Shown one piece after another: positions 20,301 to 27,629 of a DNA stretch of 64,000 bases (its first letter is position 1; every line of letters starts with the position of its first letter). Origin of the DNA: Natranaeroarchaeum aerophilus (lineage in GTDB: Archaea; Halobacteriota; Halobacteria; Halobacteriales; Natronoarchaeaceae); assembly GCF_023638055.1 (NCBI RefSeq), contig NZ_JAKRVY010000002.1, forward strand, positions 124,001 through 188,000, written 5' to 3'. A program made the position numbers and the translations under genes. Below the pieces are notes generated by a model. It was not told the origin of the DNA and searched no databases. It worked only from the letters and a program-made list of their open reading frames with translations.

Positions 20301-20938
20301 GATTGATCGACGACTTCGAGTACCCGACGAGTGTCCTTGACGATCAGTACCGTGTCAACTACGACGGATCGCCGACCAACTCCCACTCGACCGCAGACGG
20401 TCAGTTGGTCCTCGGCGACAGCTCCCGGCTCTACTCGGCACCCGGGCTCGGTGGTCCGGAGCCGTATGCAGAGCGGGACCTGAACTACTATCCCGAACAA
20501 GACGATCAGATCACCGCTACGACTACTCTCGGGCAAGAAGACGTCGTCACAACGTTCAATTTCGGCGTCGACTCCGATGAGCCGATTCGGGGATACACAG
20601 TAAAGCTCGATCCGACAAGCGAGGATCCGGGGAACGACGCGACCGTCCAGCTCTACAGCGAGGACGGCGATTTCGAGAACTACCCGAACCTCGACGATCA
20701 GGAGATCGACCTCGACGCCGGAACCGAGTACGAGATCGTCGTTGATTGGGGCGAAGACACAGTGCAGTTGCGTCTGTTTGAGGTGAATGGGGAGGAACTG
20801 ACGGATGAACCGCTTCGTGTCGACAGTATCGATGAGTTTGACAGCTATCGTGGTATCGCGGTTCAGAACAGGTATCTTGACGATCCCAACGATGGAGAAA
20901 CTGTCTGGGAGGAGATTCGGTCAGATATCAACGGCTAA
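17318..20938 (+). CDS. Giant pilin-like surface protein with Ig-like, LamG and malectin-like domains
   Basis: This 1206-residue protein repeats the layout of its neighbour: charged N-terminus, RGQAIQIGALLLFAALIVA helix (about 19-40), a conserved region (FNHNQQVHGEMVEL, RTLFVNPP), then a Big_1-like Ig domain (about 290-375, VTVELRDEYNAPIEGE). A LamG/concanavalin-like domain follows (about 522-727, from GLVGYWPLD to MDEVRLYDRALTETEV), then a malectin-like carbohydrate-binding domain (about 837-991, VRVNFQPPDAEF to LAFVEV) and a second concanavalin-like C-terminal domain. It has no C-terminal anchor, so the N-terminal helix holds it. Likely sugar-binding surface adhesin; no catalytic motif seen. 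ATG at 17330 is an alternative start. Confidence 0.75.
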   Translation: MRSEMNDNLRESGFGVDTRGQAIQIGALLLFAALIVAAAGYQAGIVPDQNSEIEFNHNQQVHGEMVELRNAMLVASDRQSTQTRRVTLGTRYPERTLFVNPPPASGSLRTSDRQEIRFENADSTGATTFTTRSIEYRPRYYEYRSAPTTVIEHGAVYNDHGTRVLAMTDTALIENGEISLVLVDGELSLAGDRVRQVSVDAASARSRTVPIQSADGDEFTLELPTRLSEEDWADTGALDGHDFEVTDGVLRVTLDGERSYDLTIARLGFGGDIEPAEPAYLTEVEGEDDVTVELRDEYNAPIEGETVTLSVADGDGRLESGDATGTETDLVTNREGQVSARYVPGDGETGTVTVEAFHESDSVGSVTIEFDVAGSTGSGESRPGSGAVVWNEDDPTVADADSEFSLEATNSRGDTLANFAVSDRDVVQIVDAPESFTDGTAEPTFEIDGDAASASGRDSWYAYVFDRSSGDRLTLQLPDTVGVVWETLEDWADADEQDGVVHETFGDRQDDAIQLGYEGTDDGLVGYWPLDEEDDTVAEDVSGTDNDGDHADSPVIGADGLLETTSYEFDGESGHVEVPHDESLEMSDGDTVTVSTWANQASDQSGEEWVALVQKSDTSFNLQLANGNEPTFTIHDGGWNEANSGIELETDQWYHLTGIYDGDEARIYVDGELEGTTTVDGEMTDASEFGVGIGENLDASGRHLDGRMDEVRLYDRALTETEVTSLEDIRTGSYTSGERTATEPLDLETLELTGVDVTTNDGDALVQVEAVSDDGSTATSDPIPLDGGIESYTVEGLTGEADSFRLLVEMGTPTVERSPVLSRVELSGDSLADDPEPVRVNFQPPDAEFSGETPEGYLADVGEAFGDHDADVDYGWIDGPVEEYRERGSVDDVRYDTLAHMNWDSADEESWAVAMPDGTYDVTLVMGDPDHTDSEHTVTVEDTTFVDEEGEGGSNFVTHQGTVEVTDEQLRIDSAGLGYNQKLAFVEVTPAADPGLIDDFEYPTSVLDDQYRVNYDGSPTNSHSTADGQLVLGDSSRLYSAPGLGGPEPYAERDLNYYPEQDDQITATTTLGQEDVVTTFNFGVDSDEPIRGYTVKLDPTSEDPGNDATVQLYSEDGDFENYPNLDDQEIDLDAGTEYEIVVDWGEDTVQLRLFEVNGEELTDEPLRVDSIDEFDSYRGIAVQNRYLDDPNDGETVWEEIRSDING

Positions 20939-21027
20939 AACCCAGCTGTCGGGACGGTTATGATAGCGACGTAGAGTTGTTTCATTTCCTGTGATTACGG
21001 CACATGTCGAAACCCCTATCGACAAAC

Positions 21028-21038
21028 CCATATAGAAC
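21028..21038 (+). promoter_or_regulatory. TATA box of the HMG-CoA synthase gene
   Basis: CCATATAGAAC lies about 24-28 nt before the ATG at 21057, consistent with a nearly leaderless transcript. Confidence 0.45.
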
Positions 21039-21056
21039 CTTCACACACGTTTACCC

Positions 21057-22394
21057 ATGACTGAAGTCGGTATCGACGCCATCGAGATCAGGACGGGCAA
21101 CCTCAGACTCGACCTGCCGAACACGTTCGCGCCCCAGAAGGGCGAAGATCCCGAGAAGTACACGAAGGGGCTCGGGCTGACCGGAAGCTCGTTCCCGGAT
21201 AGCTACGAGGATATCGTGACGATGGCGGCCAACGCCTCCCATCGGCTGATGGAGCGCAAAGGACTCGAACCCGAGGATATCGGACGGATCGACGTCGCGA
21301 CCGAGAGCGCCTTCGACAACTCCAAGCCGGTGTCGACGTACGTCGCAGGCTGTCTCGAACAGGTCTACGAGGGCGATTTCCACCACGCGAACAAGGGCGA
21401 GCGGAAGTTCGCCTGTATCGCGGGCACCCAGAGTCTGGACGACGCGTATAACTGGATCCGGGCTGGACGAAATCGCGGCAAAGCGGCGATCGTGATCGCG
21501 ACGGATACGGCGCTGTACGCGCGGGACGACCCCGGCGAGGCGACACAGGGTGCGGGGGCAGTTGCCATGCTCATCGACGAGGATCCGGATCTGGTTTCGC
21601 TGTCCGTCGAGCAGGGGTATGGCTCGGCTGACGAGACGGACTTTCTCAAGCCCAACCAGCAGTTCCCGAGCGTCGACGGCAAGCGATCGGTGCAGGTGTA
21701 TCTCGCGCGGATGCGCGAGGCGCTGGAGGACTACAAGTCGGTGGCGGGGGCCATCCACCCCGACGACTTCGCGTACGGTCCCTTCCACACGCCGTTCCCG
21801 GGGATGGTGCGCAAGGCCGCCGTGCTGGCGTACCGGAACCTGATCCGCGATACGGACATCGCCGACGTGCTGGCCGAGGAGATCGGCGAGCAGCCCCGGC
21901 GCGATGACTTTGCGGATGACGACGCCTTCTTCGACGCACTGACCGAGTACACCGACGCGCTCTCGGGGACCGAACGGTATCAGGACTGGTACGGGGCCAC
22001 GATCGAACCGACGCTCGGTATCGCTCGTGAGGTCGGCAACTGGTACACCGGATCGGTTCACGTCGCGCGGATCAGCGCGCTCCGTCACGCCGCAGCAAAC
22101 GACATCGACCTCGCCGGGCAGCGCCTGCTGGTCGGCTCCTACGGCAGCGGGGCACAGGCCGAGATCCATACCGAGACGGTCCAGGAGAACTGGCGCGAGG
22201 AGATCGAGGCGCTGAACGTCGACGAGCAGCTCGATCGCCGGTACGAGCTTACGTTCTCCGAGTACGAGGAGATCCACGACGCGCACAACCACGAGATGGA
22301 CACCGAAGTCGAGGAGCTCACGACGCCCGAGTCCGAGTTCGTCTTCGACGGCTGGGGCCGGATGGGCGAGCGCAAGTACCGGTACGTCGAGTAG
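21057..22394 (+). CDS. hmgB: Hydroxymethylglutaryl-CoA synthase
   Basis: This 445-residue enzyme condenses acetyl-CoA with acetoacetyl-CoA to HMG-CoA, the entry to the mevalonate pathway that feeds archaeal isoprenoid lipids. The catalytic Cys120 lies in KFACIAGTQS; the Glu of VATESAFDNSKP and the later FHTPFPGM (catalytic His) and GSYGSGAQAE segments are conserved. Length is typical of the archaeal/haloarchaeal type. A TATA box just upstream and a T6 run at the end suggest a single-gene transcript. Confidence 0.97.
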   Translation: MTEVGIDAIEIRTGNLRLDLPNTFAPQKGEDPEKYTKGLGLTGSSFPDSYEDIVTMAANASHRLMERKGLEPEDIGRIDVATESAFDNSKPVSTYVAGCLEQVYEGDFHHANKGERKFACIAGTQSLDDAYNWIRAGRNRGKAAIVIATDTALYARDDPGEATQGAGAVAMLIDEDPDLVSLSVEQGYGSADETDFLKPNQQFPSVDGKRSVQVYLARMREALEDYKSVAGAIHPDDFAYGPFHTPFPGMVRKAAVLAYRNLIRDTDIADVLAEEIGEQPRRDDFADDDAFFDALTEYTDALSGTERYQDWYGATIEPTLGIAREVGNWYTGSVHVARISALRHAAANDIDLAGQRLLVGSYGSGAQAEIHTETVQENWREEIEALNVDEQLDRRYELTFSEYEEIHDAHNHEMDTEVEELTTPESEFVFDGWGRMGERKYRYVE

Positions 22395-22434
22395 CAGAGA
22401 CGAGCGGGAGACAGACCCGGTTTCGCCCCATTCA

Positions 22435-22440
22435 TTTTTT
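22435..22440 (+). terminator. T6 terminator after HMG-CoA synthase
   Basis: A run of six T stands about 40 nt after the stop codon and 25 nt before the next gene's ATG. T-rich tracts are the usual archaeal termination signal. Confidence 0.4.
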
Positions 22441-22464
22441 GCTCGATGCCGTCGATATCCCCCT

Positions 22465-23040
22465 ATGGAGACGCTCAAGCGCACGCTGCGCGAGGCCCCC
22501 ATCGTCGATCGAGGCGAGTACCAGTACTTCGTCCATCCGGTAACCGACTGCTTGCCGGAGGTCCAGCCGGACCTGCTACGCGAGATCGCAACTGCATTCG
22601 AGGCGGTGGTCGATCTCGATCGGGTCGACAAGATCATCACGGCCGAAGCGATGGGCGTCCATCACGCCGCGGCCCTGAGCATGCAGACGGATATTCCGTT
22701 CGTGGTCGCCAGAAAACGCGCGTACGGCTTCGAGGACGAGGTTGCGGTCCACCAGACGACCGGCTACGCCGAGGACGAACTCTACATCAACTGTATCGAG
22801 GATGGAGAGCGCCTGCTCTTTGTCGACGATGTCTATGCGACCGGCGGGACGATCCGAGCAATGTGTGATGCGATCGCCGAGACCGGCGGCGAACTCGTCG
22901 AGGCGGCGGTCGTCATCCGACGCCAGACGGGTGAGGAGCCGGTCGATCTACCGATCGAGGTCCAGCACTTGCTCGAAGTGGATATCGTAGATGGAGAAGT
23001 GGTGATCCTCGACGACGTGACGGCCGAGGCCACCGAGTAA
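22465..23040 (+). CDS. Purine phosphoribosyltransferase (HGPRT/APRT-like)
   Basis: This 191-residue type I PRTase joins a purine base to PRPP for salvage. The PRPP loop is LLFVDDVYATGGT (about 114-126), with the flexible loop and base-binding region around VARKRAYGFEDE. It corresponds to the haloarchaeal HGPRTase-like proteins; whether it prefers adenine or hypoxanthine/guanine cannot be read. It ends one base before the stop of a convergent HTH regulator. Confidence 0.85.
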   Translation: METLKRTLREAPIVDRGEYQYFVHPVTDCLPEVQPDLLREIATAFEAVVDLDRVDKIITAEAMGVHHAAALSMQTDIPFVVARKRAYGFEDEVAVHQTTGYAEDELYINCIEDGERLLFVDDVYATGGTIRAMCDAIAETGGELVEAAVVIRRQTGEEPVDLPIEVQHLLEVDIVDGEVVILDDVTAEATE

Positions 23041-23041
23041 G

Positions 23042-23755
23042 TCAGGGCAGGTCGCGGATCGAATCAAGCATCCCGTCGACATCGGCGTTCGAGACGGCCA
23101 GTGAGTAGCCGTCGATCGCGGCCAGCTTCGGCGCGTGCTCCCAGAGATCATCAGGGTCGAGACCGTGGAGGACGACCGCGTTTGGCGTCGGATTGACCAC
23201 GCGAAGCGCGACTAGCGGCGACTCCCCGCGGGTGACGCCGGTAAAGACGAGGCTCCGGTTCGTGCTCTGGCCGTACAGTCGGAAGAACTCCTCGCTGGAG
23301 AGGCGGGTGATCGCGCTGATGCTGTCTATTACCGTGTGACCGGTTATCGACTCCTGTTCGCCCTCGACGATTTCGGTGGCGGCGATGGCATCGTAGAACC
23401 GACCGAGCGGGATCGAGGTCGAGTACTCGCGCAGATCGAGCACGATATCGCTCTCGAACCCGGCCGAGAGTACGCGGGCGTACTGGCGGATCCGGTCGCC
23501 TCCGCGACGCTCGTCGATGGCGAGCAACGCCTCGACGATGCGATTGATAACGCTGATGCCGGGACTCGCCCGGCGGCCGCTCTCGTAATCGCTGATAACG
23601 GACGAGGAGATGTCGAGCTGATCGGCGAGTTCGGTCTGGGAGGCGTCGAAATCGGTTCGCCATTTACGCAGGGTTGCGCCGGGATCGTCGCTCAGCGTAA
23701 TCTCGCCCGCTATCTTCTCGGCGAGGTTTCGCCTGGGGTCCTGCTGGGTCGTCAT
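23042..23755 (-). CDS. HTH transcriptional regulator (Cro/C1 type with C-terminal sensor-like domain)
   Basis: The 237-residue product has an N-terminal Cro/C1 helix-turn-helix (about 28-85: KWRTDFDASQTELADQLDISSSVIS, DYESGRRASPGI). A domain of about 130 residues of the archaeal COG1709 type follows, with RSLVFTGVTRGESPLVALRV. The ATG at 23755 (MTTQQDPRR) is favoured over a start nine codons upstream. It is convergent with the purine PRTase gene with a single base between stops. Its target and ligand are unknown. Confidence 0.85.
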   Translation of the reverse strand: MTTQQDPRRNLAEKIAGEITLSDDPGATLRKWRTDFDASQTELADQLDISSSVISDYESGRRASPGISVINRIVEALLAIDERRGGDRIRQYARVLSAGFESDIVLDLREYSTSIPLGRFYDAIAATEIVEGEQESITGHTVIDSISAITRLSSEEFFRLYGQSTNRSLVFTGVTRGESPLVALRVVNPTPNAVVLHGLDPDDLWEHAPKLAAIDGYSLAVSNADVDGMLDSIRDLP

Positions 23756-23873
23756 GCAGAGTGCTGTGCGAGCGCGAACCAAAAGAATATCGAAAGAAGC
23801 ATTCGACAGTTGCCGAACTCCGCCGGAGTACAGGCAACATAAACGCTAACATGGAACAGCCTCGAAGAAATAT

Positions 23874-24500
23874 ATGCCCTCGACCGTCGTTCACGTCGCG
23901 TTCGCCGGACTGATCGGGACAGCACTGCTCGCACGCCACTTCGACGCGAAGTCGATCTGTATCGTCATGACCGTCAGCGCCGCTATCGATCTGGATACGA
24001 TCATCGATATCTGGATTCCGGGCGCACACCGTGCGTACTTTCACAATCTCGTCTTTCCGACCCTGATACTGCTGGGGCTGTGGTGGGACGTCCGCTGGCG
24101 CGAGGAATCGTACGTCAAAGGCAAGTGGGGCGATTGGGGCGTCCGGGTTACCTGGGTCAGCATGGTCGCACTGATTTTTGGGCATATCCTGCTCGATGCC
24201 TTCTTCAACGGTGTAAACCTCTTCTGGCCGCTGCACGACCGGTTTTACGATCTCTCGGGCGAGCTCCTGATCTCGGATCAACGCGGGCTCGTCCAGACGT
24301 TCATCGACGGCGAGACCGCAGAAGGCACCGTTGCGGAGACACATTACACGACGGGTGTGAATCCCACGCCGGGAGAGACGCCCGGGGACGTAGAGCGGCG
24401 ATTTCCCATCGCGGGGACCGGCGAGCGGTTCGTGCTGACGATCACAGGGTTTGCGGTCGTCGCGATGCGCCTGTACGAGGAGCGGCGTCGGGGAGAGTAA
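23874..24500 (+). CDS. YdjM-like membrane-bound metal-dependent hydrolase
   Basis: This 208-residue integral membrane protein has four or five hydrophobic helices. It also has the spaced His/Asp residues of the YdjM/DUF457 family (HVAFAGL, DLDTIID, FHNLVFP, GHILLDAFFNG), thought to bind a metal at the membrane face. The biochemical role of the family is not established. It is divergent from the HTH regulator gene across a 118-nt AT-rich gap with a TATA-like ACATAAAC near 23840. A soluble loop of about 60 residues (150-185) precedes the last helix. Confidence 0.75.
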   Translation: MPSTVVHVAFAGLIGTALLARHFDAKSICIVMTVSAAIDLDTIIDIWIPGAHRAYFHNLVFPTLILLGLWWDVRWREESYVKGKWGDWGVRVTWVSMVALIFGHILLDAFFNGVNLFWPLHDRFYDLSGELLISDQRGLVQTFIDGETAEGTVAETHYTTGVNPTPGETPGDVERRFPIAGTGERFVLTITGFAVVAMRLYEERRRGE

Positions 24501-24505
24501 CCAGA

Positions 24506-24976
24506 TCAGTCCTGTTCTCGTACCGTCGATCCGACTACCAGCGCCGCACCGATGATCACGAGATTCTTGATGATATACTGCCCCTCGACCGTGAGCGCGT
24601 GGGGGAACGTGACAAAGGCCACGTCCGGCAAGAGCACGAGCGGCAGGAACGTGCCCGGCATCTGGAGCGCCAGTAGCAGGATACCGACCCGGATCAACGG
24701 CTTGTAGAGGAGACAGATCCCGATCAACACCTCCCAGACGCCCAGAACCGGCACGAACAGTTCGGGCGGGACGACGTAGACCGTCGCGGCGACGAGGTCG
24801 CCCGCTGGACTGACGCCGAAGACCTTCAGCGCTCCAAACCAGATAAACACGACACCGAGCCCGAACTGCAGAATCGGAAGGCTCCAGCGGTCCATCCACG
24901 CCGCGATTTCTTGATCGATGGTCTCGAAACGATCTCGATACGGCTCTAGCTGTTCGGGGAGTGACATCGTGGACAT
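24506..24976 (-). CDS. DoxX-family membrane protein
   Basis: This protein of about 156 residues has four transmembrane helices and the DoxX pattern (LPILQFGLGVVFIWFGALK; LGVWEVLIGICLL; QMPGTFLPL). DoxX-like proteins are linked to quinone or thiol redox and membrane integrity, without one defined reaction. ATGs at 24976 (MSTMSLPEQ) and 24967 (MSLPEQ) are both possible. It converges on the YdjM-like gene with five bases between stops. Confidence 0.8.
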   Translation of the reverse strand: MSTMSLPEQLEPYRDRFETIDQEIAAWMDRWSLPILQFGLGVVFIWFGALKVFGVSPAGDLVAATVYVVPPELFVPVLGVWEVLIGICLLYKPLIRVGILLLALQMPGTFLPLVLLPDVAFVTFPHALTVEGQYIIKNLVIIGAALVVGSTVREQD

Positions 24977-25091
24977 TCTGATTACGCCTATACCGAAACT
25001 AGGCACTGGTGGGGCTTAATCGCGTCGTCTACGAAGAAACAATAATTAGGAACTTGTGCGCTCAGCGGCCGAGCAGCCAGCTCTCGCCGGT

Positions 25092-25565
25092 TCAGTCGGG
25101 GAGGTATCTGACGTTGAGCAGCCCCTCGTCGGCGTCGGATCGGACCTCGACCCGGACGGCGTCGAGCCGGGCCGCGCGTTCGAGTGTTGCGAGGTCATCA
25201 ACCACATCAGCGGTGGCAGCCGCAGTTTCCGATGGGGGTACAGAGATAACGTGAAGTTCGCCAGTTCCGGCACGTTCGACGCGCTCGGCGTCGCCGACCG
25301 ACTGCTCTGTAGCGATCTCTCTGGCCTGTTTTGTCGGCGAGAGATCGGAGTCGACGATCTCGATCTCCCGACGAGCATCGATCTCGACGACCGACCAGAC
25401 GACGTCCATCGGGGGTTCCGGCTCGATGGTCGCGTCGACGACGTCCCGTTCGCTCACGTCGGGATTCGAGGCGAGCGTGTGTATCTGCCCGTTCGTCACG
25501 TCACGAAAGACCGCCGACTCGTCGTCGGCCGAGGTGACGACGAAGGTACCAGCTTTTTTGCTCAC
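25092..25565 (-). CDS. DUF5812 family protein
   Basis: This small, acidic 157-residue protein with beta-rich N-terminus (KAGTFVVTSADDESAVFRDV, GQIHTLASNPD, EPEPPMDVVWSVV) matches a conserved haloarchaeal family of unknown function that I recognise as DUF5812. There is no signal or membrane segment. The start codon is GTG at 25565. No neighbour suggests a role. Confidence 0.8.
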   Translation of the reverse strand: MSKKAGTFVVTSADDESAVFRDVTNGQIHTLASNPDVSERDVVDATIEPEPPMDVVWSVVEIDARREIEIVDSDLSPTKQAREIATEQSVGDAERVERAGTGELHVISVPPSETAAATADVVDDLATLERAARLDAVRVEVRSDADEGLLNVRYLPD

Positions 25566-25610
25566 ATCTACCGTAGGCGATCCGGGACACTTTGGGGTTT
25601 CGCGTCGCCC

Positions 25611-26150
25611 CTATCGCCAGATCCACCGCTGGACGGCGAAGATCAGGATCGCACCGATCACTGGCGGGAGGAGTCCGGTGAGCGAGGGCAGTCCGTAGAG
25701 AAACTCGATTACGGGGGCCAGCAGTGCGGGGGGATCGGAACGTGCGTCTGCGGGAGCCGATATCACGAGTGCCAGATACATCGAGGCCACAAACAGGTAC
25801 CCCGCGATCCCGAGGGCGGCGTCCCCCTGGCGATCGGCGCGGCCCTTCTCGCGGTTCTTCGCTGCGTAGAGCACCGGGCCGACGAGCGGCGCGAGGAGGG
25901 CGAGTCCGACCAGCGGCAAGAGCGCCCGACCGATCATATTCAGCGCCGTCTGACCTTCCGTCTGGTCGATCCAGATGGGTAATCCGAGCAACACGAGCGC
26001 CACCATAAAGAGACCAACCAGGGCGCTGACGACCGCATACGAGCGCAAAAGCAGTGAGTCACTCGACCGAAACGTCCGACCGTAGGACTTGCGGAGGATG
26101 CTCCGGGAGCTACTCTCCGTCGCTGCGCCGTCCGTTGCCGCGTCAGTCAT
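25611..26150 (-). CDS. Four-helix membrane protein of unknown function
   Basis: The 179-residue product begins MTDAATDGAATESSS, with a hydrophilic N-terminus of about 35 residues. Four hydrophobic helices follow (about 40-62, 74-98, 115-136, 150-176), including LLRSYAVVSALVGLFMV and NMIGRALLPLVGLALLAPLVG. No catalytic motif is visible. It lies 45 nt upstream of the DUF5812 gene, on the same strand, and could be cotranscribed with it. It is divergent from pgi. Confidence 0.7.
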   Translation of the reverse strand: MTDAATDGAATESSSRSILRKSYGRTFRSSDSLLLRSYAVVSALVGLFMVALVLLGLPIWIDQTEGQTALNMIGRALLPLVGLALLAPLVGPVLYAAKNREKGRADRQGDAALGIAGYLFVASMYLALVISAPADARSDPPALLAPVIEFLYGLPSLTGLLPPVIGAILIFAVQRWIWR

Positions 26151-26311
26151 TGCTCGACGCTTGGGCTGGAACGGGGTTAAACCGCCCGATACACCTGATG
26201 GACCGTCCCGGGCGTTCTCAGCCCATCTTCCCAGCGATTGACACCGAATTGATTTCCCGCCGCCCAACGCTGTACGGCGGGTTTTTGATCCCGGCGCGTC
26301 CAACTGTTCGT

Positions 26312-27604
26312 ATGGACGTAGATATCGGTAACGCGCTCGCTACGGAGGCCTCTCCGGGGATCTCCCGCGCAGCGCTGGAACGACTTGACGAGGACGTCGC
26401 GCAGGCACACGAGCGGATCCAACGTGGTCGGGCGAACAGTGATCATGGCTACGCGGCGCTGAACCTTCCAGCGACAGCGCATCCGGACACGATCCGCGCT
26501 GCCGTCGAACCGTTCGACGACGCCGACCATCTTCTGGTCGTGGGCATCGGCGGAAGCGCGCTCGGCGCGGCGACGCTCGTGGACGCGCTGGACGGCGACC
26601 TCTCGGTCCACGTCCTCGACAACGTCGATCCGGCACACATCAACGACTTGCTGCAGTCCGTCCCGCTCGCCGACGCCGCCGTCAACGTCGTCTCACGCTC
26701 GGGGACGACTGCTGAGACGCTGGCGAACTTCCTCGTCGTCCGCGACGCCATGGACCAGGCAGGCGTCGACTGGACCGACCGGACGTTCGTGACAACCGGC
26801 GATGAAGGGCCGCTGCGGGATCTTGCCGGGACACACGATCTGCCAAGTCTGCGGGTCCCAGATGATGTTCCAGGCCGCTTCTCTGTACTCTCTACAGTCG
26901 GGCTTGCGGCGGCCGTACTCGACGGACACGACATCGACGCGATTCTTGCGGGGGCAGGCGAGGTCGCTGACGGCCTCACTGGCTCGCTGTTCGAGTGTCC
27001 CGCATACGCCTACGGCGCGACCACATACGCGCTGGACGCTCGCGGCGCAGCGGTCAACGCGATGATGCCCTACGCCGAGTCCCTGGAGACCTACGCGGAG
27101 TGGTTCGCACAGCTCTGGGCCGAGAGCCTGGGTAAGGACGGTCTCGGACAGACGCCAGTCCGGACCCTCGGCGCGACGGACCAGCACTCCCAGTTACAGC
27201 TCTACCGTGCAGGCCCGCGAAACACGATGGTGACGCTGGTTAGACCGACCGAACGGACCGACCGCGAGATTCCGACGACCGATATCGAGGGGCTTGCCTA
27301 TCTCGGCGATAGCTCACTGGGCGAACTGCTCGACGCTGAATTCGCCGCAACCGAAGCGAGTCTCGCCGCGGCGGGACGCCCCAATGTCCGGGTGGAGATT
27401 GATCGAGTCGACGAGCGCGGTCTCGGAGAGCTCCTCTACGGGATGGAGGCCGCCTGTGTACTGGCGGGAGAACTCTACGGCGTCGATACGTTCCAGCAGC
27501 CCGCTGTTGAGTGGGGCAAACGTGCGGCTCGCGGCCTGCTCGGCGGTGGCGAGTTCGAGGAGGCCGACGCTGTCGACGCGAAAACGACATTGCGGATCGA
27601 ATAG
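26312..27604 (+). CDS. pgi: Glucose-6-phosphate isomerase
   Basis: The 430-residue enzyme interconverts glucose-6-phosphate and fructose-6-phosphate. Two SIS (sugar isomerase) domains are seen: VVGIGGSALGA and SRSGTTAET with the phosphate-binding Ser/Thr cluster in the first, and the QLWAESLGKDG segment with the catalytic Glu in the second. Compared with bacterial PGI of about 550 residues it is short, as in other haloarchaea. The ATG at 26312 (MDVDIGNALA) is chosen, since longer readings run through the divergent promoter. The gene at 27630 follows closely. Confidence 0.95.
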   Translation: MDVDIGNALATEASPGISRAALERLDEDVAQAHERIQRGRANSDHGYAALNLPATAHPDTIRAAVEPFDDADHLLVVGIGGSALGAATLVDALDGDLSVHVLDNVDPAHINDLLQSVPLADAAVNVVSRSGTTAETLANFLVVRDAMDQAGVDWTDRTFVTTGDEGPLRDLAGTHDLPSLRVPDDVPGRFSVLSTVGLAAAVLDGHDIDAILAGAGEVADGLTGSLFECPAYAYGATTYALDARGAAVNAMMPYAESLETYAEWFAQLWAESLGKDGLGQTPVRTLGATDQHSQLQLYRAGPRNTMVTLVRPTERTDREIPTTDIEGLAYLGDSSLGELLDAEFAATEASLAAAGRPNVRVEIDRVDERGLGELLYGMEAACVLAGELYGVDTFQQPAVEWGKRAARGLLGGGEFEEADAVDAKTTLRIE

Positions 27605-27629
27605 CGCCACTGGAGTAGTGGCCCAACGC

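Noticed and set aside
21051-22640. 529-codon frame on the minus strand over HMG-CoA synthase
   Set aside because: It is fully antisense to a well-conserved gene; the absence of stops is a high-GC codon-position effect.
23664-24899. 411-codon minus-strand frame across the HTH gene, the YdjM-like gene and the DoxX gene
   Set aside because: It overlaps three supported genes and has Arg/Pro/Ser-rich sequence typical of a wrong frame.
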